A stretch of 28,178 nt of DNA. Origin: an uncultured Eubacteriales bacterium. Lineage in GTDB: Bacteria; Bacillota; Clostridia; Oscillospirales; Acutalibacteraceae. The stretch lies in contig CAKSDJ010000018.1 in NCBI GenBank assembly GCA_934445015.1, forward strand, positions 1-28,178, in the 5' to 3' direction. A program made the translations under genes and the position numbers. How positions within the stretch are numbered: the stretch's first letter is position 1; the number at the start of each line of letters is the position of its first letter. Positions 1-6,384 of this stretch are shown here, piece after piece. Below the pieces are notes generated by a model that worked only from the letters and a program-made list of their open reading frames with translations, did not search any database and was not told the DNA's origin.

Positions 1-327
1 GCCAATAAAATAACCTGTCGTGCAGCTCGCAGTAAGCAATATTACCGCTGCCATTATCACACAGAATATCTTCATTCCGCGGCTCATCGGTTTATAATCG
101 GCAATAGGAGCAGGCTCTTTGTAACTCACCTTGTTCCAAACAGGAGGTTCATTTTCGACTGTGTTATTTACATTTCCCGTTTCACCGGCAAAATCATTGT
201 CGTTTTCAATGTCTGTTACACTGTCAACGCCATTCGGTTGTTCCCCTTTTTCAAAGTCGTCCGTTTCCGGCGTTTGATCATTCAATTCATTGTTTTCAGT
301 GTTTGTTTTTTCATTAAAATCATCCAT
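1..327 (-). CDS. N-terminal fragment of membrane-anchored protein, possibly HtrA/DegP-like serine protease (truncated by window edge)
   Basis: An open frame starts at ATG 327-325 (MDDFNEKTNTENN...) and runs 109 codons off the left edge without a stop. Residues 1 to about 80 are acidic, Asn/Glu/Asp-rich and probably disordered. A basic stretch (KPMSRGMK, about 80-87) leads into one hydrophobic segment (about 88-108, ending TTGYFIG), so the protein is a type II membrane protein with a cytoplasmic tail. The start lies only 11 bases after the histidine kinase stop, which suggests an operon of regulator, kinase and this gene. A disordered acidic tail plus one TM helix, next to an OmpR-type two-component system, is typical of clostridial S1C (HtrA) proteases. 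The protease domain is outside the window, so that identity is inference. Confidence 0.6.
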   Translation of the reverse strand, partial: MDDFNEKTNTENNELNDQTPETDDFEKGEQPNGVDSVTDIENDNDFAGETGNVNNTVENEPPVWNKVSYKEPAPIADYKPMSRGMKIFCVIMAAVILLTASCTTGYFIG

Positions 328-338
328 AATATTAACTC

Positions 339-1769
339 CTATCTGCTTATCGGTATAGTAAATTCAAACTGAGTAAATTTATTTTCAACGCTTGAAACCG
401 AAATAATACCGCCGTGATTTTTAACGATTGTTTTAACTATATAAAGTCCAAGACCGGTGCTCTCTTTATTTGCAGAGCGTGATTTATCGACTTTATAAAA
501 ACGGTCAAATACATACGGTAACTCATTTTCCGGTATGCCCTTACCCGTATTTTTAATAATAAACGTTACATTTTTGGAATCAAACTTAATCCTGAATTCT
601 ATTTCTCCGCCGTCATTTGTAAACTTAACTGCATTATCTACAAGATTATAAACAACACGGTGGATTAAATCCTTATCGGCGTTAACGGTTACATCGGTAA
701 GTTCATCAAGACCTACTATATTTAAGTGTTTTTTCTCAATACGCTGTTCCTGTGCGATAACTATATCAAGAACCTGTTCACGCAAATTAAACGCTTCCGG
801 TTTTAAAACAAATTCATTTGACTCCAGTTTTGACACACTCAACATTGATTCAACCATTCTTGAAAGCCTTTTGATCTCACTGCTTACAATATTAAGGTAA
901 TAGTTTTGCTTATCGGGTTCTATCGTACCGTCGATAATTCCGTCAATAAAGCCTCCTATTGTTGTCATAGGTGTTTTAAGTTCATGCGATATATTCGCTA
1001 TAAAACTTTTTCTTACTTCTTCCAACCGCGCCAATGAATTTGTCATCTGGTTAAATGATACCGCAAGTTCACCTATTTCATCATCGCGTGTTACCGGTAT
1101 ACGCCGTGAAAAGTCGCCCTTTGCCATTGCTTTTGCAGCTTCCGACATAAGTTTAAGCGGCATTATCAAGCGATATGTCATAGCCGACATCGCACCCAGC
1201 GTAAGCACTAACGGAATAATAATCGAAATCAAATATATCTGCGCTACCTTTTTCATTAAATTTGTAACTTCATTTATAGAAGAAGTCGCAAAAACATATC
1301 CCGTTTTTTCTCCGCCGGAATTTTTCAGTTCTATCATAGCAGTGTAATGCGGATTACTGTAAATACCTAATTTGCTTATTGTCTTTCCGCCTTTTCCTGA
1401 AATATCCGTTATATAGTTTTTATCAATTTGGGTACCTGTATGCTCACATCTTTGGTCCCTGCCCCAATCATCACAACTGCAAATCAATATAACGCCGTCG
1501 GCATCGGTCATATACAAATTAAAATTCGAAACATTAGATATATTCCGCATTATATAATACACTGCGTTGCTGTCAACGGCATCACCGTCTGCAGTTATAT
1601 CATCTATAAAATCCGATACCGAATTACAGGATTTTAAAAGTGAGTTATACTTTTCATCGGCAAAATAATTATTAAATATAAAAGTAAGTATTATAAGAAC
1701 AGATGACAAACTTAAAAAAACTATTAACGCAATCGCACCTAACTGTTTTCTGAAAAGTTTTTGCCTCAT
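339..1769 (-). CDS. Sensor histidine kinase with HAMP domain (two-component system)
   Basis: This is a membrane sensor that autophosphorylates and passes phosphate to the response regulator encoded just upstream. TM1 is about residues 10-33. An extracytoplasmic sensor domain of about 140 residues follows, then TM2 (about 176-198), HAMP (about 199-251), HisKA with H-box SHELKTP (His262), and HATPase with N-box NLVDNAVKF (375-383), GKGIP (409-413) and GLGLY (439-443). The 476-aa length fits PhoR/ResE/WalK-like kinases; no PAS domain is evident. The sensor domain holds Cys97, Cys99, Cys108 and His110 close together, a possible metal or redox site. The gene starts 2 bases after the regulator's stop, so the pair is probably translationally coupled. 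The signal sensed cannot be read from sequence. Confidence 0.95.
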   Translation of the reverse strand: MRQKLFRKQLGAIALIVFLSLSSVLIILTFIFNNYFADEKYNSLLKSCNSVSDFIDDITADGDAVDSNAVYYIMRNISNVSNFNLYMTDADGVILICSCDDWGRDQRCEHTGTQIDKNYITDISGKGGKTISKLGIYSNPHYTAMIELKNSGGEKTGYVFATSSINEVTNLMKKVAQIYLISIIIPLVLTLGAMSAMTYRLIMPLKLMSEAAKAMAKGDFSRRIPVTRDDEIGELAVSFNQMTNSLARLEEVRKSFIANISHELKTPMTTIGGFIDGIIDGTIEPDKQNYYLNIVSSEIKRLSRMVESMLSVSKLESNEFVLKPEAFNLREQVLDIVIAQEQRIEKKHLNIVGLDELTDVTVNADKDLIHRVVYNLVDNAVKFTNDGGEIEFRIKFDSKNVTFIIKNTGKGIPENELPYVFDRFYKVDKSRSANKESTGLGLYIVKTIVKNHGGIISVSSVENKFTQFEFTIPISR

Positions 1770-1771
1770 AC

Positions 1772-2461
1772 TTATTTTACCTCAAATTTGTATCCTACGC
1801 CCCAAACGGTTTTAAGCGACCACTTATCAGAAACTCCCTCAAGTTTTTCACGCAGCCTTTTCACATGAACGTCAACCGTACGTGAATCACCGTAGTAATC
1901 AAATCCCCAAACTTCGTCAAGCAATTGATCACGCGTATAGACACGGTTCGGATTGCTTGCAAGGTGATAAATAAGCTCCAACTCTTTAGGCGGCGTATCA
2001 ATTTGTACACCATCTACTACAAGTTCATAATTCGTGATATTTATACGCAATTTATCATAGCGTACTTCTTTTATGTTTTCGGTTTTTTCATTTTCACCCG
2101 TCCTGCGAAGAACCGCCTTAATACGCGCCACAACCTCTTTGGTTTCAAACGGCTTTGTAACATAATCGTCAGCGCCAAGTTCAAGTCCTAATACCTTATC
2201 AAATGTTTCACCTTTTGCAGTAAGCATAATAATAGGTACATTTGAGGTTTTCCGTATTTCACGGCAAACCTGCCAACCGTCAAGTTTCGGAAGCATTATA
2301 TCCAATAAAATCAAATCCGGCTTATGTATTTGCTCACACTTAAGCGCTTCGCTGCCGTCGTTTGCCACTACAACTTCAAAACCGTCTTTTTCAAGATAAA
2401 GCCGCAGCAACTCGCAAATATTAACGTCATCATCAACTACAAGAATTTTTTTGTTATCCAT
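1772..2461 (-). CDS. OmpR/PhoB-family response regulator
   Basis: This is the DNA-binding partner of the adjacent kinase. The receiver domain (about 1-120) has the acidic pocket Asp10/Asp11, phospho-acceptor Asp54 (LLDIMLP), Thr81 (MLTAKGE) and Lys103 (VTKPF). The C-terminal winged-helix domain (about 133-228) has the RTVDVHVKRLREKL recognition region. At 229 aa it is normal for the family. A strong SD (GAGGAGG) lies upstream of ATG 2461. It is first in the apparent regulator-kinase-membrane-protein operon. The 120 bases upstream are very A/T-rich with repeated GATAAT motifs but no clear -35/-10 pair. WalR-, PhoP- or ResD-like are all possible by architecture. Confidence 0.95.
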   Translation of the reverse strand: MDNKKILVVDDDVNICELLRLYLEKDGFEVVVANDGSEALKCEQIHKPDLILLDIMLPKLDGWQVCREIRKTSNVPIIMLTAKGETFDKVLGLELGADDYVTKPFETKEVVARIKAVLRRTGENEKTENIKEVRYDKLRINITNYELVVDGVQIDTPPKELELIYHLASNPNRVYTRDQLLDEVWGFDYYGDSRTVDVHVKRLREKLEGVSDKWSLKTVWGVGYKFEVK

Positions 2462-2582
2462 ATTTAATAAACCTCCTCAAAAAAAAAAGCAAATATAATA
2501 CAATTATCAGCATTATCATAATCTACTGATACAATAATAAAACAATATTTCAATAATTGTATTAAGAAAGTGTTAAAATTTT

Positions 2583-2626
2583 AAAAAAAGAGAGAGTTCT
2601 TAACCAATATGTTACGAACACTCTCT
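2583..2626 (-). terminator. Rho-independent terminator after the zinc-ribbon gene
   Basis: On the minus strand AGAGAGTGTTC (2626-2616) pairs with GAACTCTCTCT (2599-2589), with one mismatch in 11 positions, followed by a run of seven U (2589-2583). It lies 40 bases after the zinc-ribbon stop and upstream of the response regulator, so it separates the two units. Confidence 0.85.
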
Positions 2627-2667
2627 TATAAAACACTCAACTTTAAATGTTTACAAATAAATTAAAA

Positions 2668-2964
2668 TTATTCTGCTTCTTTTGCAGCTTCTTCTTCCTT
2701 CATTTTTGCAAAGCACTCACTGCAATAAACCGGACGATCATCACGCGGAACAAACGGTACGCGTGCAACACCGCCGCATGCTGCGCATGTAGCCTCGTGC
2801 ATCTCACGCGGAGCTCTGCCGGCACTCTTGCGCTTGTCACGGCAAGGTTTACACCTCTGGGGTTCGTTTACAAAGCCTTTTTCTTCGTAAAATTCCTGCT
2901 CTCTTGCTGTGAATACGAATTCCTCACCGCACTCTTTGCAAACTAGGGTCTTGTCTTCAAACAT
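2668..2964 (-). CDS. Small protein with two zinc ribbons (zinc-ribbon domain family)
   Basis: The protein has 98 aa and two four-Cys modules. Module 1 is CKECG (Cys9/Cys12) with CKPC (Cys38/Cys41), the short zinc-ribbon family common in Firmicutes (Pfam-type zf-trcl). Module 2 is CAACG (Cys60/Cys63) with CSEC (Cys81/Cys84). A Glu/Ala-rich tail follows. There is no signal peptide or TM segment, so it should be cytoplasmic and zinc-binding. Function is not known; nucleic-acid or ribosome contact is plausible but not shown. The SD GAGAGG lies 8 bases before ATG 2964. It follows the sigH-like gene on the same strand, across a 129-base spacer that holds a tRNA-like fold, and ends at a good terminator. 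Confidence 0.85.
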   Translation of the reverse strand: MFEDKTLVCKECGEEFVFTAREQEFYEEKGFVNEPQRCKPCRDKRKSAGRAPREMHEATCAACGGVARVPFVPRDDRPVYCSECFAKMKEEEAAKEAE

Positions 2965-2993
2965 CTTTTTTACCTCTCTTGATTTTGGTTATT

Positions 2994-3061
2994 AGCCCGC
3001 GGACGGAATCGCACCGACATCTTTGTTTTTTACACAACGCTCTGCTTTAAACTACTTGGGC
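2994..3061 (-). ncRNA. Degenerate tRNA-like element (tRNA pseudogene or structured leader)
   Basis: On the minus strand this 68-nt stretch can be laid out as a tRNA. Acceptor arms are GCCCAAG (3061-3055) and CGCGGGC (3001-2995), 5 of 7 paired. U8-A9 are present. D-stem GTTT/GAGC pairs using two G-U. Anticodon stem TTGT/ACAA has 4 bp with 7-nt loop GTAAAAA. T-arm is GTCGG/CCGTC with loop TGCGATT. It departs from a working tRNA: only one G where G18G19 should be, G instead of U55, a 6-nt D-loop, an apparent AAA anticodon, and no CCA. A GNRA hairpin (GCGGG-GCAA-CCCGC, 3081-3068) sits directly 5'. It could be a decayed tRNA gene or a tRNA-mimicking leader of the zinc-ribbon mRNA. Alignment was done by eye. 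Confidence 0.4.
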
Positions 3062-3093
3062 ATATATGCGGGTTGCCCCGCTTAATTAAATAA

Positions 3094-3666
3094 TCAATTG
3101 TTCCTGATTTTTGAACGTATACGTTTAAGCGCATTGTCAACAGATTTTGCGGAAACATCCAACGTTTCTGCAATATTGGCATAACTTTTACCAGTTAAAA
3201 ATTCACAAAGCACTCGATATTCAAAGTCCGAAAGTTCATTTTTAATACTGCGTTCTAAATCAGAATAATCTTCTTTTTCAATAAGTATACTTTCGGGATT
3301 ATTCATATCAGGCAAATCAACACTGTCAATCGGGGTAAGCAAAACATCCGGTATATGCCTGGCAGATCCTGCAACGCGTGTAAGCGCAGAAGACATCGCC
3401 CTGTTTATACAAATTGTAACAAACGTTTTAAATGACGCTTTATCGGCGTCAAACGACTTGACTGCGGAAAAAATTGCAAGTATTCCTTCCTGTATAAAAT
3501 CATCAGTATCAAAACCGCTTGTTTTATAATGTGAAGCCGCACTGATTATATACGGCATATAACGGTTAATCAAAATCTGAAAATATTTGTACTCGCCGTT
3601 ATTTATAAGTGCAATCAGCTCATTGTCACTTATATTTGACTTGCTGTTTAAAAAACTGCTCCGCAT
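3094..3666 (-). CDS. sigH: SigH-type (Spo0H-like) RNA polymerase sigma factor
   Basis: This sigma-70 family factor directs RNA polymerase to a dedicated promoter set; in Bacillus and Clostridia SigH serves the transition state and early sporulation. Region 2 includes DDFIQEGILAIFSAVKSF and SFKTFVTICINRAMSSAL, closely resembling SigH (DREDIIQEG..., FKAFAELCITRQ). Region 4 at the C-terminus has SYANIAETLDVSAKSVDNAL, matching the SigH 'KSIDNALQR' helix-turn-helix. I chose ATG at 3666 (190 aa): GGAG lies 5 bases upstream, whereas the TTG codon at 3669 would leave only 2. A consensus sigma-A promoter lies upstream. The gene is not in the usual secE-nusG-rpl neighbourhood. Whether the organism sporulates is not shown. 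Confidence 0.88.
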   Translation of the reverse strand: MRSSFLNSKSNISDNELIALINNGEYKYFQILINRYMPYIISAASHYKTSGFDTDDFIQEGILAIFSAVKSFDADKASFKTFVTICINRAMSSALTRVAGSARHIPDVLLTPIDSVDLPDMNNPESILIEKEDYSDLERSIKNELSDFEYRVLCEFLTGKSYANIAETLDVSAKSVDNALKRIRSKIRNN

Positions 3667-3698
3667 CAATACTCCAAGTTAAATAATCTATGATAACA

Positions 3699-3758
3699 AT
3701 TATACATTATTTGCTTAAAATTGTCAAGTATTTTTATTAACTTTGACAATATTTGTCA
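3699..3758 (-). promoter_or_regulatory. Consensus sigma-A promoter of sigH with TTGTCA/TGACAA half-sites
   Basis: On the minus strand TTGACA (3727-3722), 17 bases and TATAAT (3704-3699) form a perfect consensus promoter. The -35 is part of CTTGACAA, which is inverted relative to TTGTCAA 12 or so bases upstream. That in turn overlaps the hairpin palindrome TGACAA-ATA-TTGTCA (3758-3744). These half-sites could bind a repressor over the -35. The palindrome may also serve as a weak terminator for the upstream ABC operon, but no U-run follows it. Confidence 0.8.
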
Positions 3759-3773
3759 CTAAAATACAATGTT

Positions 3774-4523
3774 TTATATTTTTTCATATGAATGTTTTAA
3801 AAAGTTTCTTGTTTTTTCGCTTTTTGGATCATTGAAAACCTGTTCGGGCGTTCCCATTTCTTCAATAACACCGTCGGCCATAAATATTATTTTGTCCGAA
3901 ACATTTTTGGCAAAATCCATTTCATGAGTAACAACAATCATAGTACTGCCCGACTCTTTAAGATTTTTTATAACGCGAAGCACCTCGCCTGTAAGTTCGG
4001 GGTCAAGAGCGCTTGTAGGCTCATCGAAACAGAGTATATCCGGGTTAAGTGCCAGCGCACGCGCTATTGCTACGCGCTGTTGCTGACCGCCCGAAAGTTC
4101 ACACGGATAATTGTTGACTTTATCGGTAAGTCCTACTTGTTTCACAAGTTTTAAAGCATTGTTCCTAATATCGGTCTGTGATGTGTTTTTAAGAAGCGAA
4201 GGTGCCAACATTACGTTTTGTAATACATTGTATTGCGGAAAAAGATTAAACGACTGAAATACAAGTCCGAAATGCAGGCGATTTTCTCTGATTTGACGGT
4301 CGCTGATTTTTGTGCCGTCAAATAAAACTTTGCCGCTCACGCTGATTACTCCGCTGTCCGGCGTTTCAAGAAAATTAAGGCATCTGAGCAGTGTGGTCTT
4401 TCCTCCGCCGGATGAACCTATAATTGACAAAACTTCTCCCTTTTCAAGAGAAAAACTTACGTCTTTTAAAACCTCGGTCTTACCAAATTTCTTTGAGATA
4501 CCTTTAACCTCGAGAAGTGACAT
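3774..4523 (-). CDS. Polar amino-acid ABC transporter ATP-binding protein (GlnQ/HisP-like)
   Basis: This cytoplasmic ATPase subunit powers amino-acid import with the permease and binding lipoprotein encoded upstream. Walker A is GSSGGGKTT (36-44), the Q-loop region is VFQSFNLFPQ, the signature is LSGGQQQR (143-150), Walker B is ILCFDEPTSALDP (163-175), and the switch His is in VTHEMDFA. The 'FQSFNLFP' and 'EMDFA' motifs are characteristic of the GlnQ/HisP/ArtP subfamily. Length (249 aa) is normal. SD GGGGGA precedes ATG 4523, 12 bases after the permease stop. It is the last gene of a three-gene operon with no strong terminator before the sigH promoter. Confidence 0.95.
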   Translation of the reverse strand: MSLLEVKGISKKFGKTEVLKDVSFSLEKGEVLSIIGSSGGGKTTLLRCLNFLETPDSGVISVSGKVLFDGTKISDRQIRENRLHFGLVFQSFNLFPQYNVLQNVMLAPSLLKNTSQTDIRNNALKLVKQVGLTDKVNNYPCELSGGQQQRVAIARALALNPDILCFDEPTSALDPELTGEVLRVIKNLKESGSTMIVVTHEMDFAKNVSDKIIFMADGVIEEMGTPEQVFNDPKSEKTRNFLKHSYEKI

Positions 4524-4535
4524 AAAATTTCCCCC

Positions 4536-5231
4536 TTATACTTTAAAATAACTTAATTTCTTCTCTATTTTTCCAAATAGAACCGTAAGTAATCCGTTAA
4601 ACACAAGATAGTATACAAGCGTGAAAAACAGCGGCCATATCTGGCCCGAAATTCCCTGCGAACCTTTAAGAAATGCCTGACCCGCCCAAATAATCTCTTG
4701 CAAAGCAATAATTCGCGCAAGCGATGTATCCTTAACAAGTGTTATAATTTCATTTGACATTGGCGGAACGATTCTCTTAACCATTTGAAGTAAAGTTACC
4801 TTAAAAAATATCTGTGTTTTTGAAAGTCCCAAAACCTGGCCCGCCTCCTGCTGACCGATTGGCACGCCTTGTATTCCCCCGCGGTAGATTTCCGAAAAAT
4901 AGCAGGCATAATTAAATATAAACGCCACCGCAGAAGCAACAAATCTTCCTGTTTCACCGCTGCCCCATATATTATTTTTAAAAACCAATCCCGGAAAATA
5001 ATATATTATAAGCAGTTGTATCATAAGCGGAGATCCGCGTACTATCCAAACAATAAATTTTATCAGTCCGCTGAGCGGTTTGAATTTTGACATTGAGCCA
5101 AAAGACATCAACAGTCCCAAAGGCAATGCACCCAAAAGGGTTACCGCAAATAATTTTAGAGTTTGCAAAAAACCTATATTTAAAGCGTTAAATACTACCG
5201 GAAACTGTTCTGCAATATTACTTGGTATCAT
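4536..5231 (-). CDS. Polar amino-acid ABC transporter permease (HisM/GlnP-like)
   Basis: This membrane subunit probably works as a homodimer, since only one permease is encoded. Hydrophobic segments are near residues 20-45, 56-75, 88-112 and 195-222. The EAA loop that contacts the ATPase is QEAGQVLGLSKTQIFFKVTL. The 'RGSPLMIQLLIIYY' segment is typical of the His/Glu/Gln/Arg/opine permease family. Length (231 aa) is normal. ATG 5231 has SD AAAGGA. A strong hairpin lies between this gene and the binding-protein gene. Substrate is not predictable beyond polar amino acid. Confidence 0.93.
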   Translation of the reverse strand: MIPSNIAEQFPVVFNALNIGFLQTLKLFAVTLLGALPLGLLMSFGSMSKFKPLSGLIKFIVWIVRGSPLMIQLLIIYYFPGLVFKNNIWGSGETGRFVASAVAFIFNYACYFSEIYRGGIQGVPIGQQEAGQVLGLSKTQIFFKVTLLQMVKRIVPPMSNEIITLVKDTSLARIIALQEIIWAGQAFLKGSQGISGQIWPLFFTLVYYLVFNGLLTVLFGKIEKKLSYFKV

Positions 5232-5265
5232 AAATACATTCCTTTAAAATATAATATATGCCGAA

Positions 5266-5298
5266 AACAGAGGGCGCCTGTTCAAAGCGCTCTCTGTT
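5266..5298 (-). terminator. Intercistronic stem-loop between binding protein and permease genes
   Basis: On the minus strand AACAGAGAGCGC (5298-5287) pairs with GCGCCCTCTGTT (5277-5266), 11 of 12 positions, with a 9-nt loop and then only UUUUC. The short U-run suggests partial termination or 3'-end protection. Either would raise binding-protein mRNA above permease and ATPase mRNA, a common arrangement in ABC importer operons. Confidence 0.6.
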
Positions 5299-5316
5299 AT
5301 GGCAAGGTTTTAAAAA

Positions 5317-6117
5317 TTACTGTTCAATAACCGAAGCCTGAACACCGTATTTTTCTGCAATTTTCATCATAGTGCCGTCTTCATAACTGTCTTTAAAGAA
5401 TTTGTTGAGTTTTTCTACAAGGTCAGAACCTTTTCTGAAACCAACACCGTATTTTTCACTGTTAAGCGGAACAGTATATGTAAGTTCTGAATAACCGGTG
5501 CCTTCACCAACCATTGCTGCTGCCATAAGCGAATCTATTATAGCGGCATCACTTGTACCGGATTTAACCTCAGTAAGTGCTGTTGCCTGATCCTTAACCT
5601 CAGTAAAATTAAAACCGTTTGCCTCAGCCTCATTTTTACCCGCTGAGCCTGCTTCAACAGCAAAGTTGAGCTTTTTGCAATCTTCAATAGTTTTATAATT
5701 CTCAGCAACGTCTGCCTTAACAATAACTATCTGAGCGTTATTGCAGTATGCGTTTGAACAATCCATTGCGCTTGTAACTTCATCTGTAAGCGTCATACCG
5801 TTCCAAACAACATCAATCGTTTTACCCGACAATTCAAAAACTTTGTTATCCCAGTCGATTTCAACAATTTCAACGTCAACTCCGAGTGATTCTGCAAACT
5901 TTGTTGCCAGGTCAGCATCAAAACCTATCCACTTGCCGTTTTCATCCTGATAATCCATAGGTTCAAAATCTGTAACACCTACAACCAATTTGCCCTTTTC
6001 TTTAATATACTCAAAGTCAGACGTATTGGTGTTGTCAGAGCTTGTTCCCTTTGAGCCGCAACCTGCAAAACACAGCAGCATCGCAACAGCCACAATAAGT
6101 GCAATAATTTTTTTCAT
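5317..6117 (-). CDS. Amino-acid ABC transporter substrate-binding lipoprotein
   Basis: This extracellular solute-binding protein (family 3 type) captures the amino acid and delivers it to the permease. The signal peptide (MKKIIALIVAVAMLLCFAGC) ends in a lipobox with Cys20 as lipidation site, followed by a Ser/Thr/Asn linker. The mature protein starts with the family pattern KGKLVVGVTDFEPMDY and continues with WIGFDADLATKFAESLGV. It ends with FKDSYEDGTMMKIAEKYG, all typical of the family. Length (266 aa) is normal. It is first in the operon, with a good promoter 40-70 bases upstream. The exact ligand cannot be read from sequence. Confidence 0.93.
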   Translation of the reverse strand: MKKIIALIVAVAMLLCFAGCGSKGTSSDNTNTSDFEYIKEKGKLVVGVTDFEPMDYQDENGKWIGFDADLATKFAESLGVDVEIVEIDWDNKVFELSGKTIDVVWNGMTLTDEVTSAMDCSNAYCNNAQIVIVKADVAENYKTIEDCKKLNFAVEAGSAGKNEAEANGFNFTEVKDQATALTEVKSGTSDAAIIDSLMAAAMVGEGTGYSELTYTVPLNSEKYGVGFRKGSDLVEKLNKFFKDSYEDGTMMKIAEKYGVQASVIEQ

Positions 6118-6156
6118 AATAATTACTCCTTTTTCCTCTTCGGATTTATTTGATGT

Positions 6157-6189
6157 TGCTATTATACTTCATTACACTGAAGTTGTAAA
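6157..6189 (-). promoter_or_regulatory. Promoter of the amino-acid ABC operon
   Basis: On the minus strand TTTACA (6189-6184), 17 bases and TATAAT (6166-6161) give an 11-of-12 consensus promoter about 45 bases before the binding-protein start. The -10 lies in a 19-base block (6157-6175) repeated with 15 of 19 identities at 6249-6267. Confidence 0.75.
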
Positions 6190-6221
6190 GTGTTTTTTAA
6201 AAAAATTTTAAATTTCCGCTT

Positions 6222-6254
6222 ATTGCACAAAAATCGTAATAACTTTTGTGCAAT
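6222..6254. repeat. Perfect 11-bp inverted repeat upstream of the ABC promoter
   Basis: ATTGCACAAAA (6222-6232) is exactly inverted as TTTTGTGCAAT (6244-6254) around an 11-base spacer. It starts at the edge of the second copy of the promoter-like block (6249-6267) and ends about 33 bases upstream of the -35. No U-run follows on either strand, so a terminator is unlikely. A regulator-binding operator or an RNA hairpin from an upstream start site are the options. Confidence 0.6.
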
Positions 6255-6335
6255 ATTACTTCATTAAAGTAGAGCGCTGAATTGATACGCCGCATTGCAT
6301 TTAAAAATCACTTTAGTAACCGACAACAAATAGTT

Positions 6336-6369
6336 ATAAAAAAAATCCGACGATAACATCGCCGGACTT
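6336..6369 (-). terminator. Rho-independent terminator of ftsZ
   Basis: On the minus strand AAGTCCGGCGAT (6369-6358) pairs with ATCGTCGGATTT (6354-6343), 12 bp including two G-U, with a 3-nt loop and an eight-U run. It lies 16 bases after the ftsZ stop and ends the dcw transcription unit. Confidence 0.88.
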
Positions 6370-6384
6370 TTTATGTATAACAAA

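Noticed and set aside
2462..2582. Repeated GATAAT motifs as a response-regulator binding array
   Set aside because: The region is extremely A/T-rich and the repeats are short and irregular; no clear promoter could be placed, so no site is claimed.
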